Source: Prevotella sp.
GTDB lineage: Bacteria > Bacteroidota > Bacteroidia > Bacteroidales > Bacteroidaceae
DNA length: 19,729 bases
Direction: 5' to 3'
Assembly (NCBI GenBank): GCA_021636625.1
Contig: JAJWLX010000060.1
Location: forward strand, 1 to 19,729
Below, in pieces: positions 13,160-19,528 of this stretch. The notes under the pieces were generated by a model. That model worked only from the letters and a program-made list of their open reading frames with translations, was not told the origin of the DNA and did not search any database. The translations under genes were made by a program, and so were the position numbers. The number at the start of each line of letters is the position of its first letter. The stretch's first letter is position 1.

Positions 13160-13278
13160 TAATTCATGCCCTCATCGAGCAGCTGAAGGAGGAATATCCA
13201 TTAGCCACGATTCATGGTCACAATGAGTTTGCCAATAAAGCCTGCCCCTGCTTTAATGTAAAGAAGGAGTGGGGCTAA
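13160..13278 (+). pseudogene. N-acetylmuramoyl-L-alanine amidase, C-terminal remnant
   Basis: The plus frame reads ALIEQLKEEYPLATIHGHNE then FANKACPCFNVKKEWG and stops at TAA 13276-13278. The 'H-x-H-N-E-F-x-x-K-x-C-P-C-F-x-V' motif is the C-terminal zinc/catalytic region of T7-lysozyme-like amidases (Amidase_2), the enzyme usually encoded next to HU-like/smalltalk pairs. An ATG at 13138 is in frame, but the product would be 46 residues and lack most of the catalytic domain, so this is a 5'-truncated gene. It lies on the opposite strand from, and 1.1 kb away from, the smalltalk pair, implying rearrangement. Confidence 0.75.
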
Positions 13279-13281
13279 CAG

Positions 13282-13306
13282 ATAGGGAACGCACTGCCTT
13301 CCCTAT
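13282..13306 (+). terminator. Terminator of the former amidase gene
   Basis: ATAGGGAA and TTCCCTAT are perfect 8-bp arms around a 9-nt loop, starting 4 nt after the amidase stop, with a T-rich run beyond. The terminator survived although the gene did not. Confidence 0.7.
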
Positions 13307-13312
13307 TTATAC

Positions 13313-13349
13313 TTATTTTCCGATGCAACATGTGGATGTTGCTGATAGT
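13313..13349 (+). repeat. Left copy of the exact 37-nt direct repeat
   Basis: Identical over 37 nt to 14931-14967 and in the same orientation; similarity continues weakly for about 12 more bases (TAGCTTTCTAT versus AAGCTTTTAT). The core contains GCAACAT-GTGG-ATGTTGC, a perfect 7-bp hairpin. The two copies bracket the KilA-N and nuclease-like genes. Confidence 0.9.
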
Positions 13350-13436
13350 ATAGCTTTCTATTGGATTTTTGGCTAAATGATATGCTAAATAATAATAAAA
13401 TTGCTGCAAAGTAAGTCTGTTTTCAAAATTTTCAAT

Positions 13437-13444
13437 TATCTTTG
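13437..13444 (+). promoter_or_regulatory. Promoter box of the KilA-N gene
   Basis: TATCTTTG, an exact TAnnTTTG match, about 100 nt before the ATG at 13544. The leader contains GGTTA-N8-TAACC (13495-13512), a possible operator or small hairpin. Confidence 0.65.
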
Positions 13445-13543
13445 CTGATAGCAATAAAATAGATAAAAGATATTAATCGAATTAAAGTCGTGTTGGTTAT
13501 CAATATGTAACCACCGATTTGTATTATCTAAAAACTAAGGATT

Positions 13544-14344
13544 ATGGCAAAGATAAAAGTTGAAAATACAGAAATATCTGTTGTTAATGTTCAAAATGAG
13601 GATTATATCTCTCTGACAGATATGGCACATAGCCAAATGCAAGAGCATATTATTTTCAGATGGATGAGCCTCAAAAGTACAATAGAATACCTCGGTGAAT
13701 GGGAAAAGCTATATAATCCGAATTTTAATTGTACCGAATTCGATACAATTAAAAATGCAGCAGGAAGCAACAACTTCGTGCTTTCTGTAAAGGCATGGAT
13801 TCAAAGAACAGGTGCAATAGGCATCATGGCAAAAGCTGGCCGATATGGTGGAACTTATGCTCATCGAGACATTGCGTACCACTTTGGAATGTGGATTAGT
13901 CCTCGTTTCCAACTTTTGTTGGTAAAAGAGTATCAACGTCTTAAAGCTGATGAGCAGAAACAATTGTCATGGTCTGCCAAGCGGGAACTATCAAAGATAA
14001 ACTATCGCATTCACACGGATGCTATCAAAGTAAATCTCATTCCTGCGGAAGTGACTCGTGAGCAAGCTGCCATGAAATATGCTGATGAAGCGGATGTACT
14101 CAACATAGCCATGTTCGGCATAACTGCGAAACAATGGCGTGAGCAGAATCCCGACAAGAAAGGCAACATTCGTGACTATGCCAGTATTAATGAACTTATC
14201 TGTCTCTCAAATATGGAGAATCTCAACGCTGTATTTATCAATGATGGTATGGCGCAGTCTGAGCGACTTATCAAACTCAATCAGATTGCCATTCAGCAGA
14301 TGAAAATTCTTGAAGATACAGGCGGAAGAAACTTATTAAAATAA
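13544..14344 (+). CDS. KilA-N domain protein
   Basis: A 266-residue protein. The N-terminal 130 residues are a KilA-N DNA-binding domain: ISVVNVQNEDYISLTDMA, IIFRWMSLKSTIEYLGEWEK, then NFVLSVKAWIQRTGAIGIMA, KAGRYGGTYAHRDIAYHFGM and WISPRFQLLLVKEYQRLK. The rest is a helical C-terminal domain with a repeated 'NELICLSNMENLNAVFI' style typical of bacterial/phage KilA-N proteins. KilA-N proteins come from phages and mobile elements and are often antirepressors or of unknown function. It has its own promoter and ends before a terminator shared with the convergent nuclease-like gene. It is intact. The biological role is unknown. Confidence 0.88.
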   Translation: MAKIKVENTEISVVNVQNEDYISLTDMAHSQMQEHIIFRWMSLKSTIEYLGEWEKLYNPNFNCTEFDTIKNAAGSNNFVLSVKAWIQRTGAIGIMAKAGRYGGTYAHRDIAYHFGMWISPRFQLLLVKEYQRLKADEQKQLSWSAKRELSKINYRIHTDAIKVNLIPAEVTREQAAMKYADEADVLNIAMFGITAKQWREQNPDKKGNIRDYASINELICLSNMENLNAVFINDGMAQSERLIKLNQIAIQQMKILEDTGGRNLLK

Positions 14345-14384
14345 AGATGAATATGGCAATAAAGGATTAGGATGGAAATACGGT

Positions 14385-14411
14385 GGGATGCATTTTTATC
14401 TGCTGCATCCC
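14385..14411. terminator. Bidirectional terminator between the convergent genes
   Basis: GGGATGCA and TGCATCCC form a perfect 8-bp stem around an 11-nt loop, between the KilA-N stop (14344) and the nuclease-like stop (14445). It serves both convergent transcripts. Confidence 0.65.
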
Positions 14412-14444
14412 CCTATGTAAATGCATATATTTCTTGTAGCGGCT

Positions 14445-14885
14445 TTAAACTTTGTCTTCTATCTTTGTGAATAGGCATTTCCCTTTTCTATAATCGTTGG
14501 GAGAAATTCTTTTTTTGTCATCAAATTCTAATTTATAGTCTTCAACATCCCATTCCCAAGCTTCTAGCATTACATAATGTTGGTCATATAGAATCCAAAT
14601 GAGTTTATCCCAAAGATAATTCGTTGCTTTAGGAACCATTGTGACTTTACTTCCAGGCTTACCACTTGGTCTATTTGCTTTTACCTGGTATCTTTGATGA
14701 TTAAAAACAAAATCTGCACCTTTACTTACTGCGGTTTTATCCTGCATGTAATCAGAATAATCACTTTCTGACATTCCAACTAACATCGCTGCATCAAATT
14801 CAGATATAACAGAAGTAATCTGTGGAGCAACACCATATTTTGATTGCCATTGCAAGGCAATCTCAACAAGTTTATCTCTTAACAT
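14445..14885 (-). CDS. PD-(D/E)XK nuclease-like protein of unknown family
   Basis: A 146-residue protein without signal or membrane segment. The order of features suggests a restriction-endonuclease fold. A helix carries E29 (TSVISEFDAAML), then KGADFVFNHQRYQVKANRPS places D58 and Q67-V68-K69 on adjacent strands, the typical D...(Q/E)xK active site. This is followed by GSKVTMVPKATNYLWDKLIW and ILYD, a helix-strand pair with many aromatics. The C-terminal part is acidic and ends in SPNDYRKGKCLFTKIEDKV. No methyltransferase is adjacent, so it is not an ordinary type II enzyme. It is convergent with the KilA-N gene inside a direct-repeat-bounded segment, so I infer a cargo or defence gene. The nuclease assignment is by motif only. 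Confidence 0.6.
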   Translation of the reverse strand: MLRDKLVEIALQWQSKYGVAPQITSVISEFDAAMLVGMSESDYSDYMQDKTAVSKGADFVFNHQRYQVKANRPSGKPGSKVTMVPKATNYLWDKLIWILYDQHYVMLEAWEWDVEDYKLEFDDKKRISPNDYRKGKCLFTKIEDKV

Positions 14886-14930
14886 AATAATCCATTTCTT
14901 GATATTTGCTATATATTAAAATCAGCAAAA

Positions 14931-14967
14931 TTATTTTCCGATGCAACATGTGGATGTTGCTGATAGT
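14931..14967 (+). repeat. Right copy of the exact 37-nt direct repeat
   Basis: Identical to 13313-13349. ATCAGCAA at 14921-14928 pairs with TTGCTGAT at 14957-14964, so this copy can also form a larger hairpin with its left flank. Confidence 0.9.
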
Positions 14968-14984
14968 TAAGCTTTTATCTTTTA

Positions 14985-15078
14985 AACGGTACAACTACCC
15001 TTTTTGCAAGTGCAGAGAAAATGAACAACAAATGTAATATGCTTATTCTCAACCTGTTAGCGATGAAGTTGTACCGTT
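14985..15078. repeat. Spaced 12-bp inverted repeat (AACGGTACAACT)
   Basis: AACGGTACAACT at 14985-14996 and its exact complement AGTTGTACCGTT at 15067-15078, 70 nt apart. The enclosed sequence resembles the stretch at 13050-13100. It lies immediately right of the second direct repeat, so it could be a recombination arm site or a folded RNA. Confidence 0.6.
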
Positions 15079-15325
15079 CTTTTTAGCCTTTTTTGTAAGA
15101 TTCTGGAAACAAATGCAATGCATTGTTTCTCAGCCTCTTCCGTTTCTTGTGTTACAGAACGCTTATCTGGTTGCAAAGATACAGATTTATATTGGATTAG
15201 AGCAAACTATTATCTTAAAAAATATTATTCCACAGTTGCTTTTTTCGATAATTTTAATCGCACCACTTCATGTATCACAGTCAATAAGTTGCAGACAATG
15301 GGCAATGTGAACATGGTTTACATAA
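15079..15325. other. Noncoding stretch with one minus-strand promoter-like box
   Basis: No gene is supported here. At 15181-15174 the minus strand reads TATCTTTG, an exact -7 box pointing left, towards the spaced inverted repeat. No protein-like frame follows within 200 nt, so it could drive a small RNA that includes the inverted repeat, or be the relict promoter of a lost gene. Confidence 0.4.
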
Positions 15326-15679
15326 TCTGAAAGCAGACAAGATACACAAGCGCATATAGCATTACTTTGGCTTGCAACCAATTGTCTTAGAATCTTGGAT
15401 AACGTCTTTGACACTGTTACGAAATGCCTACTGCCACCATTCAAGAGTGTAGAACAAAGTAAGCTCCGTCATGCCTGTCTCTCCAAGAAGAAAACCTTTG
15501 TAGAGCAAACCAATCACTCACCAAATGACTATGAGAAAGTGGCTTCTGACACTATTGTTTAAGTACCATTGCAAACTGTACATGAACCAGAGGTTATTTG
15601 GAACGACAATAGTGACAAACAAGATGAACGGCTACGATAATAAGCCTGTATTGATGAAATAACACAAGGAATAAAATAA
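15326..15679 (+). pseudogene. Decayed reading frame with three in-frame TAA codons
   Basis: An open frame starts after a stop at 15323-15325 without an ATG. It encodes TQAHIALLWLATNCLRILDN and ...PPFKSVEQSKLRHACLSKKK, then ...SPNDYEKVASDTIV before TAA 15560-15562. The same frame continues protein-like (VPLQTVHEPEVIWNDNSDKQ DERLR), then two adjacent TAA (15638-15643), then ACIDEITQGIK and a final TAA at 15677-15679. All three internal stops could be former CAA codons. The sequence is not recognised. A decayed mobile-element gene is the simplest reading. Confidence 0.4.
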
Positions 15680-15755
15680 TCTTGAAATCTCATGCAAGTT
15701 TTTGATTTCTTTTGCGTTTATAGAATAATTATAACCCTTTAATATCAAGAAGCGT

Positions 15756-16556
15756 ATGAAAATTAGAATGATTTCTATGGCATTAGCAGCTTTGCTCTGT
15801 TTGGCAAGTTGCGGTGATGATGACTCTGGTATTCAACTCACACAAGACGAAATCATTGGTGACATAAATACTGGTAAAAAGATTGTGATTACCTCTCTTA
15901 CCACCTATACGGAAAGTAGCAGCAAAGTTAATGTAAATGGAGCTAAAGGCAAAATATCAGCAACATCTTCCGATGAAAGTATAGCCAAAGTCTCGTGCTC
16001 AACAAATGAAGCAGAGAAAGAAATCTATGTAAGTGGTGTTTCTGTAGGAAATACCACTATCACCATAACCGATTCCGATGGAAATACTGCTGTATTAAAG
16101 GTTGAAGTAAAAGATTGGACGACTCTTTGGGAACTTAGTAGAACAATATATGTGGTAGATAGAAAATGTTTTGTTGAAGGTGTTTCTTCTGAGGATTCTG
16201 CAACTATTGCAGCTGATGCCATAGAGAAAGACTCATACAATAAATATTATACAATACGTACTCGTGTTTATATTCCTTCTGGCCCTTATGCAACCAAGAG
16301 ACTAACCATTACAGATGATAAAGGAAATGTCCGCATGGATGGAATTCTTAAGATTCAACCAAATGCTGATAACTCCGAAGTTTGGCATTTATTACCTATT
16401 GGTAATTATACGGAAGTCGTTTTGGCTACATTTTACTATGACCAAAAAAGTATAGTCAAAGATGTAACAGGTTATTATAAAACGGCATATCCTAAGATAA
16501 AGAAAGTTGAGCTACATGCCATTTGCGCAATAGAGGAATTGGAGCCGGACAAATAA
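15756..16556 (+). CDS. Surface lipoprotein with a Big2-like Ig domain
   Basis: A 266-residue lipoprotein. The signal is MKIRMISMALAALLCLASC, with lipidated Cys19 directly followed by GDDDS, an acidic run like the Bacteroidota lipoprotein export signal that sends lipoproteins to the cell surface. Residues about 45-125 look like a bacterial Ig-like Big2 fold: KIVITSLTTYTESSSKVNVN, GKISATSSDESIAKVS, VSGVSVGNTTITITDSDGNT and AVLKVEVKD. The second half is beta rich with no recognised domain (TRVYIPSGPYATKRLTITDD). It is the first of a row of lipoproteins on the plus strand. The function is unknown; ligand binding or adhesion is possible. The start is chosen for its perfect SPII signal. Confidence 0.85.
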   Translation: MKIRMISMALAALLCLASCGDDDSGIQLTQDEIIGDINTGKKIVITSLTTYTESSSKVNVNGAKGKISATSSDESIAKVSCSTNEAEKEIYVSGVSVGNTTITITDSDGNTAVLKVEVKDWTTLWELSRTIYVVDRKCFVEGVSSEDSATIAADAIEKDSYNKYYTIRTRVYIPSGPYATKRLTITDDKGNVRMDGILKIQPNADNSEVWHLLPIGNYTEVVLATFYYDQKSIVKDVTGYYKTAYPKIKKVELHAICAIEELEPDK

Positions 16557-16780
16557 TTGATAGAAGTAAGTTACATTTATATCTGAATAAATTGCAACAT
16601 TGTGGCATTAACCTCTACATTCAAAATGAACAGCTTATATTATTGGACGAAGAAGGACATCCGTCCCTCTTTGCCCCGATAATGATAGCCACACTTTCGA
16701 CCTGTGCGCAATTGGAACGTGATAATATCTCATTCCGATTACAGTCAGGAAGGAAGCGGTTTATATCTTTGTCGCAATAA
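16557..16780 (+). pseudogene. Serine-recombinase catalytic-domain fragment
   Basis: Directly after the lipoprotein stop the frame reads SKLHLYLNKLQHCGINLYIQ, NEQLILLDEEGHPSLFAPIM, then IATLSTCAQLERDNISFRLQ, SGRKRF. This is the second half of a resolvase catalytic domain ('L..KGINLYIQNE....DE.G.P.P...I...L..FAQLER..I..R..SG'). The catalytic serine half and the DNA-binding domain are both missing, so it is a relic. The frame overlaps the lipoprotein 3' end upstream and the next promoter box downstream, showing where the fragment was joined. Confidence 0.7.
16764..16771 (+). promoter_or_regulatory. Promoter box of the XAC2610-like lipoprotein gene
   Basis: TATCTTTG, an exact TAnnTTTG match, 23 nt before the ATG at 16795. 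It overlaps the end of the recombinase fragment, so the lipoprotein gene has its own promoter. Confidence 0.65.
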
Positions 16781-16794
16781 AAATAAAAAGAAGT

Positions 16795-17487
16795 ATGAAA
16801 AAGATAGTTTTTATTCTACTCATTTTTTGTAGTTTTCTTGTAGTATGGGGATGCAATAAGAATAAAACGAAATGTGTTCCACAGAAAGAAGCAACTTCTG
16901 ATTCTTCTATGAGAAGTAATGACGACACTCTAAGCCTTATGATAGAGCATGAGGTTGACGATGTTGATTATGGCGTGATTATAAAACGTGGCGACAAGAC
17001 CATTCATCGCTTCGGATACAAATATCCTGAAGATGATGATTTTGTACCAAATGAAGAACGTATTGATAGTTGTCTGTTGACTGACTTGAATTTTGACGGT
17101 ATAAAAGAAGATGTGCTGTTTTATTTGGGTAGCTTTGGTGCTTCTGGCACTGAACATTTTGATGCATATGTTTGGAATCCTAATACTGAGCATTATGACA
17201 AAATTGAAGAATTCAAAGATATTCCAAACCCCAAAATCAGCGACAAATATAAGTGTATTCTTTCAAGAGTGTATGTTTCTTCCGCAGAGAACGAATATGT
17301 AAAATATGTATGCACCAATGGACATCTCATTAAGGTTGCCGAATTGAGACAATATTGGAAAGGGAACATTTATCCAGAGCGAGACAGGGCTGTTTATGAA
17401 GAGCATTTTGTTAAAGCTAATGTTTGGAAGAGAAACTTGAAACTAAATCAAATTAGCGATTTCTGGAAACCGGTCGTACCGTTTTGA
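16795..17487 (+). CDS. Lipoprotein with an XAC2610-like domain
   Basis: A 230-residue lipoprotein with signal MKKIVFILLIFCSFLVVWGC (Cys20). After a polar linker (about 21-45) comes a beta-rich domain with TDLNFDGIKEDVLFYLGSFG, then ASGTEHFDAYVWNPNTEHYD and FKDIPNPKISDKYKCI. The 'D(L/V)NFDG..D(L/V)L....G..G...Y..Y.WN......F..I..IPNP' pattern is the XAC2610-related family, periplasmic or surface proteins related to peptidoglycan-hydrolase inhibitors and effectors in other phyla. This one is probably a periplasm- or surface-anchored protein of unknown partner. It has its own promoter and a strong terminator. Confidence 0.8.
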   Translation: MKKIVFILLIFCSFLVVWGCNKNKTKCVPQKEATSDSSMRSNDDTLSLMIEHEVDDVDYGVIIKRGDKTIHRFGYKYPEDDDFVPNEERIDSCLLTDLNFDGIKEDVLFYLGSFGASGTEHFDAYVWNPNTEHYDKIEEFKDIPNPKISDKYKCILSRVYVSSAENEYVKYVCTNGHLIKVAELRQYWKGNIYPERDRAVYEEHFVKANVWKRNLKLNQISDFWKPVVPF

Positions 17488-17525
17488 TTATATCCAATTG
17501 GAGTTGGTGGGGTCATATAAAAATA

Positions 17526-17565
17526 AAAGGAATTATGGGCAAATATCGCTTTCCATAATTCCTTT
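17526..17565. terminator. Strong terminator hairpin
   Basis: AAAGGAATTATGG and CCATAATTCCTTT are perfect 13-bp arms around a 14-nt loop. A T-rich run follows on the plus strand and an A-rich one precedes, so it can serve the lipoprotein gene and the convergent minus-strand remnant. Confidence 0.85.
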
Positions 17566-17581
17566 CTAATATTTTTTCTTT

Positions 17582-17740
17582 TTAATGAATTGTAGATATT
17601 ACCTTTTTCCTATTATTAAAAATATATATGCGTCCGTTCTCTATGCTTGTTACCTTTTTTCCAGACAAATCATATATCTGTTCTCCCTTTTGTGGGCTTA
17701 TTGTAATGTTATCGACTCCTGTTGTCGGGAAATCATCCGT
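17582..17740 (-). pseudogene. Orphan C-terminal tail of a secreted Prevotella protein
   Basis: The minus frame reads TDDFPTTGVDNITISPQKGE, QIYDLSGKKVTSIENGRIYI then FNNRKKVISTIH, ending at TAA 17584-17582. The 'QIYDLSGKKV...G.IYI.N.KKV' pattern is the C-terminal tail seen on many secreted Prevotella/Bacteroidota proteins (type IX secretion-like sorting tail). Only the last 52 codons remain; a TAA at 17743-17741 closes the frame upstream. It is a relic of a much larger secreted protein. Confidence 0.7.
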
Positions 17741-18253
17741 TTAAGGGGGAAATACCGTACAACGAGTGAAGCGATTAAACAATCACAATCATAGCAATAA
17801 AACTATTAATTTTACGTTCTTTTCAAAAAGGGGTTGTGCAATAGTGGCTTAAAGGCTAAAAGCACTACCTTTGAATGCTGTTAAATATGGTAATGTTCAA
17901 AGTCACAATTTGTGATATTGGAAAAATGAATATAAATATGACAGAAAAATAGAAAAAAGGAGAGCAGCGAACTGTGTATATCACATAGGTGCATCCATTA
18001 AGGACTTAGGCAAAAAGTGTTTTGGTTTCTCCAAGATGGCAACAAAATAGTTCAAAGAGCGAATCGCCCCACTTTGGGGCTATATTTGGGCTACAGGAGG
18101 CATTTTCACGTTGCATAAACAACTCGTTCGCCAACTGGTTGTCAGAGTTAGTTAACGCCGAGGATTGCATAAAGGCTTTCCAAGGCATATGTTTAATTCA
18201 AATTTAATCCACTTTTTAAAGTGGAGTCATAGATAAAATCATATAGAATAAAG
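17741..18253. other. Noncoding stretch with small hairpins
   Basis: No gene is supported in this 510-nt stretch. It contains TACCTTTG at 17876-17883 (TAnnTTTG-like, no -33), a GCCCC-ACTTT-GGGGC hairpin at about 18066-18080, and CCACTTTTTAAAGTGG (18209-18224), a 16-nt palindrome 30 nt before the next lipoprotein gene that could be an operator. A minus-strand open frame of 60 codons at 18006-18188 looks unlike a protein. Confidence 0.45.
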
Positions 18254-18735
18254 ATGAAGGAATTAGTGGGTATTATATTATTGACAGTTTTGGTAGTATT
18301 TGGTTCATGCAACTCCAATACTAATGTGTCTCTTGTGGGAACATCTCCGCAACTATTTGGTGTACGCCAAGTAAGCTCAGGTAATCCTGGCTATAGAAAT
18401 AGAGAGTTGTTCATAAACGAATTGGAAAAAAAGTGTAAATATCCTATTGAGTTTCAAAAAAATAATTTGGAGGCATACGTTGCTATTGAGTACAAGACAG
18501 ACCAACGAGGATATATTGTTAAAAAAAAGTGGTTGCTTGCGACAATAAAAAATTCAAAAAGATAACATTGGATATATTCGACGAAGTTAAAACTCTTAAA
18601 ATAGCCACAACAGAGAAAATAGATACAATCTACTTCCAATACAAGATACAAGGTTCACCAACTTTAATCCATTCAAAAGTAGATGTCAAGATTATCGGCT
18701 ATGGCAGCAATAATAAATCAATTTTAATGAAGTAA
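18254..18735 (+). pseudogene. TonB-C-like lipoprotein, split by a frameshift at an A8 tract
   Basis: ATG 18254 gives MKELVGIILLTVLVVFGSC (Cys19 lipobox), then RELFINELEKKCKYPIEFQK and NNLEAYVAIEYKTDQRGYIV. This matches the start of a TonB C-terminal-like fold ('KYP.......A.V.V.F.VD..G.V'). At 18521-18528 there are eight A. In the annotated frame the protein then ends KWLLATIKNSKR at 18565. One more A would give VVACDNKKFKKITLDIFDEV, KTLKIATTEKIDTIYFQYKI and on to TAA 18733-18735, the expected remainder of the domain. So the gene is either broken or switched by slippage of the A tract. No partner TonB is nearby. Confidence 0.7.
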
Positions 18736-18870
18736 CTCGATTTATCATAATTCACTACTGTCCAATAAAAAAGCAATTCAAATACACGTTCTTCTTCAAG
18801 TGGGAATGGTTTTGGTTCTTTTGGAAGTGGAAGCAATAGTAGTAGTCAGGATTTTAATAGATGATTGTTT
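18736..18870. other. Short spacer with a Gly/Ser-rich frame fragment
   Basis: From 18769 a frame reads SSSSGNGFGSFGSGSNSSSQDFNR and stops at TGA 18862-18864. It has no start (TAA at 18766) and looks like the low-complexity tail of a lost gene. Low confidence. Confidence 0.3.
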
Positions 18871-18948
18871 ATGAAGAAACTGTTAATAATAAAGCCAAAA
18901 CAAAATAGGTTAGTGATAGTGACCTTTGTAATTTTCATTTTTGTCTAA
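18871..18948 (+). CDS. Possible 25-residue membrane micro-protein
   Basis: ATG 18871 opens MKKLLIIKPKQNRLVIVTFV IFIFV and ends at TAA 18946-18948, 11 nt before the next lipoprotein gene. A basic N-terminus followed by a hydrophobic segment would make a single-helix membrane peptide, or it may be a truncated signal sequence. No promoter or ribosome-binding site supports it. Confidence 0.25.
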   Translation: MKKLLIIKPKQNRLVIVTFVIFIFV

Positions 18949-18965
18949 CATAAAAAATAATGAGT

Positions 18966-19487
18966 ATGAAAATTAATTTTATTTTTTTGCTAGGATGCAT
19001 GATTGCATGTTTATTGTTTCTTTCTTGCTCTGTTGGGGATAAAAGTAATAGTCAAGTAACGGAAGCAAGTGCTTTAACTAGTAATGTGCAAGAGAATAAA
19101 TCCGAGCAAGAGACCAAAACAGCAAAAGAGGCCAACTCTGTACAAGGAAACCTTGGCTTGGAACTCTCGCAGACGCATTTTACGAATAAACCTCAAGTTG
19201 TTACGTTGACTATAACCAACAATTCACCATGGACTTGTATCGTTGGTTATGAGTACTTTATCGAGAAGGAAAATAAAGGTTGGAAAAAGATTCCATTGAA
19301 GAATGCTGCCTTTATAGAGATAGGTCTTGGCATCCGACCAAACACTGCCAGAAAATTTCAAATTGATCTGGGCAATGTATGTCAGAAATATACGAAAGGG
19401 ACATATCGCATTGGGAAGAAAATGAGAATAGAGACAACAGAAGGCTACAGAGATACAACGGGTTACTGCTCGTTCAACGTCTTATAA
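18966..19487 (+). CDS. Lipoprotein with a Big_14-like Ig domain
   Basis: A 173-residue lipoprotein. The start at ATG 18966 is preferred to the in-frame ATG at 18960 because MKINF gives a standard basic N-terminus; the lipobox is LFLSC (Cys21). A polar linker rich in Ser, Glu and Lys (about 22-60) precedes an Ig-like domain: LGLELSQTHFTNKPQVVTLT, ITNNSPWTCIVGYEYFIEKE, then IGLGIRPNTARKFQIDLGN and KGTYRIGKKMRI. 'L.L......T.....V.L.I.N.S......G..Y.IE......W..I' plus 'L.PG..R.F...L......GTYRI.K' is the pattern of bacterial Ig-like Big_14 proteins. Function unknown, cell-envelope location. A terminator follows 4 nt after the stop. Confidence 0.82.
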   Translation: MKINFIFLLGCMIACLLFLSCSVGDKSNSQVTEASALTSNVQENKSEQETKTAKEANSVQGNLGLELSQTHFTNKPQVVTLTITNNSPWTCIVGYEYFIEKENKGWKKIPLKNAAFIEIGLGIRPNTARKFQIDLGNVCQKYTKGTYRIGKKMRIETTEGYRDTTGYCSFNVL

Positions 19488-19490
19488 TTA

Positions 19491-19528
19491 ATGCCACTTT
19501 GCGCACTAAAAGGTGTGTGAAGTGGCAT
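19491..19528 (+). terminator. Terminator of the Ig-like lipoprotein gene
   Basis: ATGCCACTT and AAGTGGCAT are perfect 9-bp arms; inner bases GCGCAC and GTGTGT extend the stem with G-U pairs. A short T-rich stretch follows (TTGTTGTTT). Confidence 0.75.

Noticed and set aside
13138..13278. Complete small gene starting at ATG 13138
   Set aside because: The product is only the C-terminal motif of an amidase, so it is a truncated remnant rather than a functional micro-protein.
17585..17794. Plus-strand open frame of 69 codons
   Set aside because: Antisense to the recognisable secretion-tail remnant; composition not protein-like.
18006..18188. Minus-strand 60-codon frame in the spacer
   Set aside because: No promoter, no recognisable motif, and an equally long frame exists on the other strand.
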